The notes under the pieces: model-generated | Told to the model about the DNA's origin: nothing | The model's database searches: none | What the model saw: only the letters and a program-made list of their open reading frames with translations | Shown here: positions 7,220 to 14,750 of the stretch, one piece after another | Layout: each line of letters starts with the position of its first letter | Position numbering within the stretch: the stretch's first letter is position 1 | Translations under genes and position numbers: made by a program | NCBI GenBank assembly: GCA_038248505.1 | Contig: JBBRXJ010000084.1 | Coordinates: 1-14,922, forward strand | Reading direction: 5' to 3' | Source: JBBRXJ01 sp038248505 | GTDB lineage: Bacteria; Bacteroidota; Bacteroidia; Bacteroidales; JBBRXJ01 | DNA: 14,922 nt

Positions 7220-8806
7220 ATGAAAAAAATCTTTTTTATTTTTTTGTTTGTTGCATCAAGTTTAACAGCAAAAACACAGCTAATTGTAAGTGAACATACC
7301 ATAAAGTTTGGACATGTTTTATCACTTTTAAACTCTTTGTATGTTGATACTGTTAGCGAATACAAGTTAACAGAGATCGCAATTGTAGAGATGTTAAAGA
7401 AATTAGATCCTCATTCCGTTTATATACCCAAAGAAGAAGTGCGGGAAATGAATGAGCCATTAGAAGGCGGTTTTGAAGGAATTGGAGTAATGTTTAATTT
7501 GTTAAATGACACCATATTTGTTGTGAATCCAATACCTGGTGGGCCCTCTGAACGAGTTGGAATTCGTGCTGGAGATCGAATTGTTATTATTGAAGGGGTA
7601 AATGTAGGAGGTGTTTCATTAACAACAAAAGATGTTCGCAGTAAGTTATTAGGAAAAAAAGGAACTAAAGTTAATGTTGGTATTCGTAGAAGAGGAGAGT
7701 CCGAACAGCTCGATTTTACTATAACACGTGATAAAATTCCAATTTACAGTGTAGATGCATCCTATATGATTAATGATTCGATTGGCTATATCAAACTAAA
7801 TAATTTTGGTGCAAAATCAATGATTGAAATTAATATTGCACTTGATAGTTTGTTACGACAAAATATGAAGCATCTAATATTTGATTTATCGGGTAATGGA
7901 GGTGGCTACTTAGAGATAGCAGCACAAATAGCCGATCAGTTTTTACAGGGTCATAAAATGATAACATATACACAAGGTAGAACTGTTGGACGTCAAGATT
8001 ATTTTGCCGAAAACCGTGGATCATTTGAAAGTGGTCGTATTGCTATGTTAATTGATGAAGGATCAGCTTCTGCAAGTGAAATTTTATCAGGTGCTATTCA
8101 AGATTGGGATCGTGGAATAGTTGTTGGGCGTCGTTCATTTGGTAAGGGTTTAGTACAGCGTCAATATCCATTTCCTGATAGTTCAATGATTCGCCTTACC
8201 ATCGCAAAATATTATACTCCATCAGGTCGCTGTATTCAGAAATCATATGAAAATGGCTACGAAGCATATACACACGACATTGTAAATCGCTACAATAGTG
8301 GAGAGTTAACGGATGCTGACAAAATTCATTTTCCAGATTCATTGCGATTTAAAACCTTAGTGAATGGAAGAACGGTTTACGGAGGTGGAGGAATTATGCC
8401 CGATTATTTCATTCCTCTGGATACATCAATTAATACACAATTTTACAGAAAGCTCATAGCACGTGGTGTTATGAATGATTTTATTTTAAATTATATTGAT
8501 AGCAAACGGAAAATGTTTAACACTTTATATCCTAATTTTGTCTCATTTAAAAAGAATTTTGAGATTAACGATGAAATGATGGCTGATTTATTAAAGTTTG
8601 CAGCGAATAAAAAGATTGTGCCTGAAGGCGATGATATGAAACGTTCAGAAACTGAAATACGAATGATAATGAAAGCTTATATTGCTCGTGATATATGGCA
8701 CTCAAATGAATTTTTTCAAATTTATAATGAGCATAATGAAGTGCTAAAAAAAGCAATAGAAGTTATTTCTGATTTAAAAACTTACCAAGAGAAATTGATG
8801 AAATAG
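7220..8806 (+). CDS. S41-family C-terminal processing peptidase (CtpA/Tsp-like)
   Basis: This 528-residue protein is a serine endopeptidase that trims or degrades envelope proteins from their C-termini. The signal peptide (MKKIFFIFLFVASSLTA, cleavage near residue 18-20) places it in the periplasm. The order is an N-terminal helical segment with LDPHSVYIP (62-70), a PDZ domain (about 85-170, GGFEGIGVMF ... GPSERVGIRAGDRIV), then the S41 core with LSGNGGG (223-229), SASASEILSGA (282-292) and RSFGKGLVQ (305-313). Ser284 and Lys309 sit 25 residues apart, as the catalytic dyad does in Tsp and CtpA. The tail after about residue 370 is helical and Lys-rich, as in Bacteroidota members of this family. 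The start is supported by the signal peptide. The gene is 89 nt after the SiaC-like gene; no functional link is evident. Confidence 0.92.
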   Translation: MKKIFFIFLFVASSLTAKTQLIVSEHTIKFGHVLSLLNSLYVDTVSEYKLTEIAIVEMLKKLDPHSVYIPKEEVREMNEPLEGGFEGIGVMFNLLNDTIFVVNPIPGGPSERVGIRAGDRIVIIEGVNVGGVSLTTKDVRSKLLGKKGTKVNVGIRRRGESEQLDFTITRDKIPIYSVDASYMINDSIGYIKLNNFGAKSMIEINIALDSLLRQNMKHLIFDLSGNGGGYLEIAAQIADQFLQGHKMITYTQGRTVGRQDYFAENRGSFESGRIAMLIDEGSASASEILSGAIQDWDRGIVVGRRSFGKGLVQRQYPFPDSSMIRLTIAKYYTPSGRCIQKSYENGYEAYTHDIVNRYNSGELTDADKIHFPDSLRFKTLVNGRTVYGGGGIMPDYFIPLDTSINTQFYRKLIARGVMNDFILNYIDSKRKMFNTLYPNFVSFKKNFEINDEMMADLLKFAANKKIVPEGDDMKRSETEIRMIMKAYIARDIWHSNEFFQIYNEHNEVLKKAIEVISDLKTYQEKLMK

Positions 8807-8914
8807 TTTATATATGAAACTCACATAAACAAATAAATGCAGTCAAATAGGCTGCTTTTATTGTTTTCATTTTGTTATTCGATTTTATCAAGGCAAGTTC
8901 TCAGCAAAATTTTA

Positions 8915-8922
8915 TACTTTTG
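8915..8922 (+). promoter_or_regulatory. candidate -7 promoter element immediately upstream of the COG2509 gene
   Basis: TACTTTTG is an exact match to TAnnTTTG and ends only 4 nt before the ATG at 8927. If it is used, the transcript would start at or within a few bases of that ATG. No convincing -33 element is present. Confidence 0.4.
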
Positions 8923-8926
8923 CGAT

Positions 8927-10465
8927 ATGGGATCAAAATCGATTACAATAAAATTGCCGACGGATTATACCGATGGTGTTCTGCATAAAAAGATTGCACA
9001 AGAATTACGACTTAAAATTTTTAGTTTCCGTATTGAAAATAAGAGTTTAGATGCACGCCAAAGAAATAATATACATTGGCTAATAAAGGTTTTGGTTTTT
9101 TCTGATGAGATTAAAGATAGTATAGTTGAAGAAGTAACATCTCTCGTAATTCCATACCAAAAATCTAATAATCAAGCAGTAGTTGTAGGAAGTGGACCCT
9201 CGGGTTTTTTCTCAGCATTAATTTTACTCAAGGCGGGTTATAAGGTAACTATTATAGAACGTGGGCACGAGGTGGAGCAACGTGAGAAATCAATTAATGA
9301 GTTTGAACAAAAAGGTGTATTTGATCCAAAAAATAATTATTCATTTGGTGAGGGCGGAGCAGGAACATTTTCAGACGGCAAATTAACATCGCGTTCAAAA
9401 CATATTTCTCTTGAAAAAAAGTTTATTCTTGAAAACTATATTAAGGCAGGTGCTCCTGAAGAAATAGCCTATTTAGCACATCCACATTTAGGTACTGATC
9501 ATTTAAAAAAAATCGTTAAAAATCTTCGGATTCAATTTTTAACTGCTGGAGGTACTATTTTATTTGATACCTTACTTGAAGACATAAGTATTCTTAATGG
9601 TCGAGTGACTGAAATAAAAACATCAAGAGGTATATTTGCTACTGATGTTCTTTTTATTGCAGCAGGTCATTCAGCTTATGAAACATATCGTATGTTAATT
9701 TCAAGAGGTGTTCCTTTTCGCACTAAGAATTTTGCAATAGGTAGTCGAATGGAACATCGTCAAGAAATAATTAATCATGCGCAATGGGGCTATAAGTCAA
9801 TCCCTGGTGTTAAAGCAGCTGAGTATCGCTTAACTTCTTCTGGTGATGGAAAACATTCGGTTTATTCATTTTGTATGTGCCCAGGAGGAATTATTGTTCC
9901 AGCGGCAGCTTATGCAAATACTAATATTGTGAATGGAATGAGCATGTACGATCGAAATGGTCAATACGCTAATGCTGCTTGTGTTGCAGGTGTACACGTT
10001 GATGAATTGGCAGGTAAAACGCTTAGCCCTTTAGATGCACTCTTGTATGTTGAGAATCTTGAACAAACATTTTATAATGTAGCAAATGGATATAATGCTC
10101 CTATATGTAGTATTGAAGCGTTTATAAATAAAAAAGAAACAAAAGGAAATTTTAAAAGTAGTTATCCTTTAAGTGTTTTTGCAGCACCTATTTGGGAGAT
10201 GCTTCCTAAATCAGTTAGTAGTGCATTGAGAAGTGGTTTAGTAGATTTTACTAATAAAATGCGTGGCTTTGAACAAGGTAATTTACTTGGCCTTGAGAGC
10301 AAAACATCGTCACCCATTCAAGTTGTTCGCGATGAAAATTTGTTGTGCAAAGGATTTGAAAATTTATATATTATGGGTGAGGGGAGTGGATATGCTGGCG
10401 GTATTATATCAAGTGCAGCGGATGGTATAAAAGCGGCTATGGCTTATGTACATTCTAAAATTTGA
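8927..10465 (+). CDS. COG2509-family FAD-dependent oxidoreductase
   Basis: The frame is open to an ATG at 8837, but the first 30 residues are an ill-fitting hydrophobic stretch upstream of a promoter-like box. The ATG at 8927 (512 residues) begins the usual N-terminal domain of this family (MGSKSITIKLPTDYTDG). Numbering from it: residues 1-80 are that small domain, 84-93 the Rossmann FAD motif VVVGSGPSG, 110-111 the acidic ribose-binding end (IIERG), 141-153 GEGGAGTFSDGKL, 316-321 the family signature CMCPGG, and 484-500 the C-terminal FAD motif (GEGSGYAGG ... AADG). The protein is soluble and cytoplasmic. The family is conserved but its substrate is unknown to me. The next gene encodes another flavoprotein 69 nt downstream. 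Confidence 0.88.
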   Translation: MGSKSITIKLPTDYTDGVLHKKIAQELRLKIFSFRIENKSLDARQRNNIHWLIKVLVFSDEIKDSIVEEVTSLVIPYQKSNNQAVVVGSGPSGFFSALILLKAGYKVTIIERGHEVEQREKSINEFEQKGVFDPKNNYSFGEGGAGTFSDGKLTSRSKHISLEKKFILENYIKAGAPEEIAYLAHPHLGTDHLKKIVKNLRIQFLTAGGTILFDTLLEDISILNGRVTEIKTSRGIFATDVLFIAAGHSAYETYRMLISRGVPFRTKNFAIGSRMEHRQEIINHAQWGYKSIPGVKAAEYRLTSSGDGKHSVYSFCMCPGGIIVPAAAYANTNIVNGMSMYDRNGQYANAACVAGVHVDELAGKTLSPLDALLYVENLEQTFYNVANGYNAPICSIEAFINKKETKGNFKSSYPLSVFAAPIWEMLPKSVSSALRSGLVDFTNKMRGFEQGNLLGLESKTSSPIQVVRDENLLCKGFENLYIMGEGSGYAGGIISSAADGIKAAMAYVHSKI

Positions 10466-10534
10466 TTTCTCAATTAATATTTGTTTTTATATAAATAACT
10501 AGGAAGAATTTGTTAAAATTTTAATTAAGCGATA

Positions 10535-11803
10535 ATGCATTTACAAGATAATTACGACGTAATAGTCATAGGAGCTGGGCCATCTGGCTTATTGGCTGCA
10601 GGCCGTGCAGCGGAATGTGGTGCAAAAGTATTGCTTATAGAGAAAATGAAACAAGCAGGACGTAAATTATTAATTACTGGAAATAGCCGTTGTAACGTTA
10701 CAAATACAGGCTCACAGGCTGATTATTTTAAAAATATATTTCCTAATGGTCGATATCTTAAACACGCTTTTGAAGTATTTTTTTCTGCAGATATTGTTGC
10801 TCTACTAAAAAAGCAAGGGGTAAAAACAGTTGAAGAAGAGTACGGAAGGGTATTTCCAGAATCCAATGATTCTGCTGACGTATTGTTTGCTTTAATAAAA
10901 TGGACAGAAAAAAACAATGTTTCGTTTTTGTATCAATCGCAGGTAATTGAAATATTATTTAAAGATACTAAACTTGCAGGAGTTATAGTTAAACTTGCTG
11001 ATGGTGATAAGAATATTTATTCCGAGAAGGTAGTTTTATGTACTGGGGGTAGGTCTTATCCAGCTACGGGTTCAATGGGTGATGGCTATGCGCTTGCAAA
11101 AAAGCTTGGTCACAAAATAATTGATGTGCGACCTGCATTGGTGCCATTGCATACTAAAGGCACATTAGCTGAAAAGCTTATGGGACTTAGTTTACAAGAT
11201 GTAAAAGCAGTTGTATGGGTTAACGGACGAAAATCAACAGAGAGTAAAGGAGAAATGCTTTTTGCACATTATGGTTTAACTGGCCCTTTGATTCAAACCA
11301 TCAGTAAATTTGTTGTTGATTCATTAAATGATAAATGCAAGGTGGATGTTTGTATTGATGTGAAACCAGATATAGATGAACAAAAGTTGGATGAGCAATT
11401 GCGCAAAGATCTTGAAGCAAACGGGAAAAAGCAAATTGAAAATATATTTAAAATGTGGATGCCTGCAAAACTTATTCCAGTTTTTCTCGAATTAATTGGT
11501 ATTGATGGGAAAAAAGAAGGTCATCAGATGTTAGCAAAGGAAAGACGTAACACGGCTTTAACAATGAAGAAACTAAGTTTTGAGATTTCGGGGCATCGTG
11601 GTTATGATGAAGCTATTATCACTGCTGGGGGTATTAGTACTAGCGAGGTTGATTCAAAAACAATGCAATCAAAGATTGTTAAAAATTTATTTTTTGCTGG
11701 CGAAGTCCTCGATTTGGATGCTAATACAGGAGGATATAATTTGCAAATCGCTTTTTCAACAGGTTGGTTAGCGGGTCAATCTTGTGTTAGGAAAAATGAA
11801 TAA
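10535..11803 (+). CDS. HI0933/YhiN/BaiN-family NAD(P)/FAD-dependent oxidoreductase
   Basis: This 422-residue soluble flavoprotein has the Rossmann motif VIGAGPSGLLAAGRAA (11-26). It is followed by the strongest family mark, GRKLLITGNSRCNVTN (42-57), almost the textbook HI0933 signature. Mid-protein VLCTGGRSYPATGSMGDG and FAHYGLTGPLIQTIS are also typical. The C-terminus at 386-416 (FFAGEVLDLDANTGGYNLQ ... GWLAG) closes the FAD site. Length matches the family (about 400-420). Members include E. coli YhiN and the clostridial bile-acid flavin reductase BaiN, but the physiological substrate in Bacteroidota is unknown. The start at 10535 leaves a normal short N-terminus before the FAD motif. It may be co-transcribed with the preceding flavoprotein and the following lipid kinase (gaps of 69 and 61 nt). 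Confidence 0.92.
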   Translation: MHLQDNYDVIVIGAGPSGLLAAGRAAECGAKVLLIEKMKQAGRKLLITGNSRCNVTNTGSQADYFKNIFPNGRYLKHAFEVFFSADIVALLKKQGVKTVEEEYGRVFPESNDSADVLFALIKWTEKNNVSFLYQSQVIEILFKDTKLAGVIVKLADGDKNIYSEKVVLCTGGRSYPATGSMGDGYALAKKLGHKIIDVRPALVPLHTKGTLAEKLMGLSLQDVKAVVWVNGRKSTESKGEMLFAHYGLTGPLIQTISKFVVDSLNDKCKVDVCIDVKPDIDEQKLDEQLRKDLEANGKKQIENIFKMWMPAKLIPVFLELIGIDGKKEGHQMLAKERRNTALTMKKLSFEISGHRGYDEAIITAGGISTSEVDSKTMQSKIVKNLFFAGEVLDLDANTGGYNLQIAFSTGWLAGQSCVRKNE

Positions 11804-11864
11804 ATAAAATTTTTAATTATTTTTATAAAACATATTTTTAATATTTTTAAATAAATATAGATAG

Positions 11865-12749
11865 ATGGAACGACAAAAGAAAGTCCTATTTATTGTAAAT
11901 CCTGTTTCAGGTAAAGGAAGAAAGGATATTGTTTTAAATGCAATACAAAATTTACTGTTAAATTCTCAGCTTGATATTACAGTAGAGCAATCGGCTTACC
12001 GTGGGCACGCCATCGAGTTAGCCAAGAATGCTGCAAAAGCTAAGATTGACCTAGTAGTTGCCGTAGGAGGTGATGGAACAATTAATGAAGTAGCAAGCGG
12101 TTTAATTCATAGTGAAAGTGTTTTGGCAATTATTCCAGTTGGTTCTGGTAATGGATTAGCTCGGCATCTGAAAATACCTTTAAATATAGATGATGCGCTT
12201 GATTTGATTGCGAATCCACACAAAATTATTTCTATTGATTATGGATTAATTAATAATCAACCTTTTTTTTGTACCTGCGGTGTAGGATTTGATGCACATA
12301 TTGGTCATAAGTTTGCAAATGCTGGTACACGTGGTTTTAGTACTTATGTTAGAACTGCCATAAATTCCTTTTTTAGTTATAGGTCAAAAAAATACAGATT
12401 GCGATTTGATGATAGAGAAATTAAGACACGAGCGTTCCTAATTACTTGTGCCAATGCTTCGCAATATGGAAATAATGCCTATATCGCACCAAATGCCGAT
12501 TTACAAGATGGTTTAATGGATATAAGTTTAGTAACACCTTTTCCCAGACATTATGCTATTGGATTAGGATTAAAACTTTTTGGTAAACGTATTGATAAGT
12601 TCAAGTATATTGAATTGATGCGCACACAAAAAGTTAGTATTCGAAGAAAGAACATAGGCGAAGTACATTATGATGGTGAACCTGCGATTATGGGCAAAAA
12701 GATAAAAGTGAAAATTATTGCTGCGGGGTTAAAGGTTTTGGTTAGTTAG
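11865..12749 (+). CDS. diacylglycerol/lipid kinase family protein (YegS/DagK-like)
   Basis: This 294-residue protein has the DAGK catalytic fold: the N-terminal phosphate loop NPVSGKG (12-18), GGDGTINEV (68-76) with the catalytic-loop residues, and GSGNGLARHL (93-102). In the C-terminal beta-sandwich it has CGVGFDA (138-144), LQDGLMDIS (213-221) and HYDGEP (268-273), the usual metal and active-site Asp/Glu region. The family phosphorylates diacylglycerol or related lipids such as sphingosine bases or phosphatidylglycerol with ATP at the inner face of the cytoplasmic membrane. The lipid preference cannot be read from this sequence. It is full length. It is the last gene of the plus-strand run and faces the convergent aminotransferase gene. 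Confidence 0.92.
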   Translation: MERQKKVLFIVNPVSGKGRKDIVLNAIQNLLLNSQLDITVEQSAYRGHAIELAKNAAKAKIDLVVAVGGDGTINEVASGLIHSESVLAIIPVGSGNGLARHLKIPLNIDDALDLIANPHKIISIDYGLINNQPFFCTCGVGFDAHIGHKFANAGTRGFSTYVRTAINSFFSYRSKKYRLRFDDREIKTRAFLITCANASQYGNNAYIAPNADLQDGLMDISLVTPFPRHYAIGLGLKLFGKRIDKFKYIELMRTQKVSIRRKNIGEVHYDGEPAIMGKKIKVKIIAAGLKVLVS

Positions 12750-12750
12750 A

Positions 12751-12780
12751 TTTTAGAGTTTTACCAAATAGACTCTAAGA
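12751..12780 (+). terminator. hairpin directly after the lipid-kinase gene
   Basis: An 11-bp stem, with 9 Watson-Crick and 2 G-T pairs, is formed by 12751-12761 and 12770-12780 around an 8-nt loop. It starts 2 nt after the TAG stop. There is no U-run after the stem on either strand, so classic intrinsic termination is not proven. Confidence 0.4.
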
Positions 12781-12829
12781 AAACTCAGCAAACCAATGCG
12801 ATCATTCGGAGCATAAAATGTTATTATTT

Positions 12830-12892
12830 TTAAAGGCAGAATTTATTGCTGATTATGTAAAATTTTTTCAGCTAGATTTTATTTGCCTTTAA
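12830..12892. repeat. nested inverted repeats
   Basis: TTAAAGGCA (12830-12838) pairs perfectly with TGCCTTTAA (12884-12892). Inside, GCTGA (12848-12852) pairs with TCAGC (12868-12872). Together they could form an interrupted stem-loop in RNA from either strand. It may be a terminator for the minus-strand aminotransferase transcript or a small structured RNA; neither can be shown here. Confidence 0.35.
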
Positions 12893-12968
12893 TAATTTTA
12901 ACGTCACAAGTCTTAATCTTTAATACAAGTGATATAGTACTGAAAGTGCGTCCTGAAATATAAGCCAT

Positions 12969-13026
12969 TATAATAAATTCAAATGCTAGCAAGGGATGAA
13001 AGCCCGACCTTCAATTATTTATTATA
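12969..13026. repeat. short intergenic element: 10-bp inverted repeat around a GC-richer core
   Basis: TATAATAAAT (12969-12978) and its reverse complement ATTTATTATA (13017-13026) flank 38 nt. That core contains GCTAGCAAGGGATGAAAGCC followed by CGACC. The run AAGGGATGAAAGCCCGACC stands out in base composition. From memory it resembles the recurring intergenic elements of Flavobacterium-type genomes that contain a GGAT...AGCCCGACC pattern. I cannot test whether other copies exist in this genome. Confidence 0.35.
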
Positions 13027-13062
13027 GTTAATTCTATATAACCATTACTCCTCTTTATTGAA

Positions 13063-14247
13063 TCATAATTCATTTAGCGAATCCAGAATTCCTTTGCATG
13101 CAATTTCTATTTCATTGTCGCTTATTATTAATGGGGGGCTTACTCTAAATGCCGTGTCGCAGAATAAAAAGAAATCGCTGACGATGCCCTTGTCAAGTGC
13201 AATTCTGAGAAATCGTTTATTTAGTTCCGAATTGCCAAGTTCACAGGCTAACAGTAATCCTCTCCCTCTTATTTCTTTAATAAGTGGATGTATAAGTAGT
13301 TCACGAAATCGTTTTTCTTTTTTTGAAATATTATTAATATGTGTTTCATTTATCAAAATGTTTAATGCTGCAGTACCAGCAGCGCAACTTAAAGGATGAC
13401 CTCCAAAAGTTGTGATATGGCCTAGTACAGGATCGCTTATCAGTGAATCCATAATTTTTTCAGATGCAATAAAAGCACCGAGAGGCATACCACCACCAAT
13501 GCCTTTTCCTAAAATTAAAATATCAGGAATTACATTCTCTTTCATAAATGCAAATAATGAACCAGTTCTTCCCATTCCTGTTTGAACTTCGTCAAATATT
13601 AGCAACGTGCCTGTTTCACGACATCTTTCAGCAATTTTTTTCAAGAAATTACTATCAGGTAAACGTATACCTGCTTCTCCTTGAATGGGTTCAATTATTA
13701 CACATGAAGTATGTTTATCTATCAGATGAAGATGATCCGGTTCATTAAATGGGATTATTATAATATCAGGTAGGAGTGGTCTAAATGCATATTTTAAAGA
13801 CTCATTGCCCATTATACTGAGTGCTCCATGAGTGCTGCCGTGGTATGCATTTTTGAAAGAAATAATTTTAGTACGGCCTGTATATCTTTTTGCAAGCTTC
13901 ATAGCACCTTCAACAGCCTCACTCCCGGAGTTTACTAGATATACTTTGTTGAGTGAAGGAGGTAATTGATCGCAAAGAGTTTTCGCAAAATTCACCTGAG
14001 CTTCTTGAATCATTTCACCATAAACCATGATATGAAGGTGCTTGGTTGATTGCCTTTCAATGGCTTTTAAGACTTCAGGATGTGCATGACCAATATTATT
14101 TACAGAAATTCCACTAATAAGATCTATATATTTTTTACCCTCTGTGGAGAATAGATAAATACCTTTAGCTGACGATATCTCAAGCCCAATTGGTGCAGGA
14201 GAGGTTTGTGCAAGATGCTTAAAAAATAGTGATTTATTGGTACTCAT
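13063..14247 (-). CDS. class III PLP-dependent aminotransferase (acetylornithine/ornithine aminotransferase-like)
   Basis: This 394-residue cytoplasmic enzyme belongs to the class III (ArgD/RocD/GABA) aminotransferases. Visible marks are GISVNNIGHAHPEV (46-59), the phosphate-binding NSGSEAVEGAMKLAK (106-120), FKNAYHGSTHGALS (131-144), the pyridine-nitrogen Asp219 in LIFDEVQTGMGRTG (216-229), and the Schiff-base Lys248 in LILGKGIGGGMPLGA (244-258). HITTFGGHPLSCAAG (about 277-291) supplies the second-subunit phosphate contact. Length and fold order are complete. It transfers an amino group between an omega- or alpha-amino donor and a 2-oxoacid. The exact substrate cannot be assigned: no arginine- or lysine-pathway genes adjoin it, so the ArgD or RocD name is withheld. 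It appears to be a single-gene transcript converging on the lipid kinase. Confidence 0.9.
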   Translation of the reverse strand: MSTNKSLFFKHLAQTSPAPIGLEISSAKGIYLFSTEGKKYIDLISGISVNNIGHAHPEVLKAIERQSTKHLHIMVYGEMIQEAQVNFAKTLCDQLPPSLNKVYLVNSGSEAVEGAMKLAKRYTGRTKIISFKNAYHGSTHGALSIMGNESLKYAFRPLLPDIIIIPFNEPDHLHLIDKHTSCVIIEPIQGEAGIRLPDSNFLKKIAERCRETGTLLIFDEVQTGMGRTGSLFAFMKENVIPDILILGKGIGGGMPLGAFIASEKIMDSLISDPVLGHITTFGGHPLSCAAGTAALNILINETHINNISKKEKRFRELLIHPLIKEIRGRGLLLACELGNSELNKRFLRIALDKGIVSDFFLFCDTAFRVSPPLIISDNEIEIACKGILDSLNEL

Positions 14248-14270
14248 ACTATAATTATAAATGATTGGTA

Positions 14271-14278
14271 CGAAGGTA
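14271..14278 (-). promoter_or_regulatory. candidate -7 promoter element for the aminotransferase gene
   Basis: The minus strand reads TACCTTCG, one mismatch from TAnnTTTG, 24 bp upstream of the ATG. A TTCG lies 20 nt further upstream (14299-14302) in the usual -33 position but is a poor match. A leader of about 18 nt would result. Confidence 0.35.
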
Positions 14279-14382
14279 AGGATATTGTATATACTTATCG
14301 AACAATCCTTAATTCAAATCAGATTTATGGTTTGCAATTTACAATATAATCATACATCTGATTTAAACCTACGATTTATATT

Positions 14383-14442
14383 ATGCTTTTTTTATGTTTA
14401 ACCCTATTAATACATTCGTTAGGGCAAAAGAAACTACATTAA
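14383..14442 (+). pseudogene. possible signal-peptide stub of a broken secreted-protein gene
   Basis: ATG at 14383 opens a 19-residue frame, MLFLCLTLLIHSLGQKKLH, then TAA. The hydrophobic run followed by Gly-Gln-Lys-Lys looks like the start of a Bacteroidota exported protein cut off just after the cleavage site. No continuation is obvious in the other frames downstream. It could equally be chance in AT-rich DNA. Confidence 0.2.
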
Positions 14443-14750
14443 TTGCTACAAGGCTAGACTCCACTGTGTTTAATTGGGATTAACCAAAATGTACGAGCAC
14501 TTATACATCCCACTTGACTTTTTGCTTTTCACTTTTATAGTCTAAATGCGGTTTAAATTACTCATGAATGATAAAACTGGAAATATTAAAAGAATAAAAT
14601 TAATTAAGCATATAGTTTGAATATCAATTATTTATTATTATTTTAAGGGATATTTTATTCGAATTTAATAAAAAAATAATATGTAAATTTTATTATTATT
14701 TTAATTTGTATTACTTTAGTGATGAATTAAAGAATTAAAATCAAATTTGA

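Larger units (their letters stand above)
12750..13062. other. convergent intergenic region with three inverted repeats
   Basis: The 313 bp between the lipid-kinase stop and the aminotransferase stop contain no convincing reading frame or tRNA. They hold a hairpin directly after the kinase stop (12751-12780), a nested pair of inverted repeats (12830-12892), and a GC-richer core flanked by a 10-bp inverted repeat (12969-13026). Transcripts from both sides must end here, so some of these may act as terminators. Confidence 0.55.
14248..14750. other. noncoding AT-rich stretch between the aminotransferase and a transposase end
   Basis: No gene of normal length is visible in these 503 bp. They hold the aminotransferase promoter region, a 9-bp inverted repeat (AAATCAGAT at 14316-14324 with ATCTGATTT at 14356-14364), and a 20-codon stub at 14383-14442 that reads like a signal peptide and then stops. 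A 16-bp AT-only direct repeat (14631-14646 and 14689-14704) is also present. The end of the insertion sequence must lie somewhere left of 14751. A GGGATATTTTAT at 14647 is a possible end, but the other end is outside the window, so the boundary cannot be fixed. Confidence 0.5.

Noticed and set aside
8837..8926. 30-residue N-terminal extension of the COG2509 protein
   Set aside because: It is a hydrophobic stretch that does not fit a cytoplasmic flavoprotein, and the family's N-terminal domain begins at the ATG at 8927.
13058..13399. 113-codon plus-strand open frame
   Set aside because: It is the antisense shadow of the aminotransferase gene, which has complete catalytic motifs; the same applies to the other antisense frames inside the phosphatase and peptidase genes.
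14631..14704. 16-bp direct repeat TTTATTATTATTTTAA
   Set aside because: It is built only of A and T in a very AT-rich stretch, and no third copy or regular spacing exists, so it is probably chance and not an iteron or CRISPR-like array.
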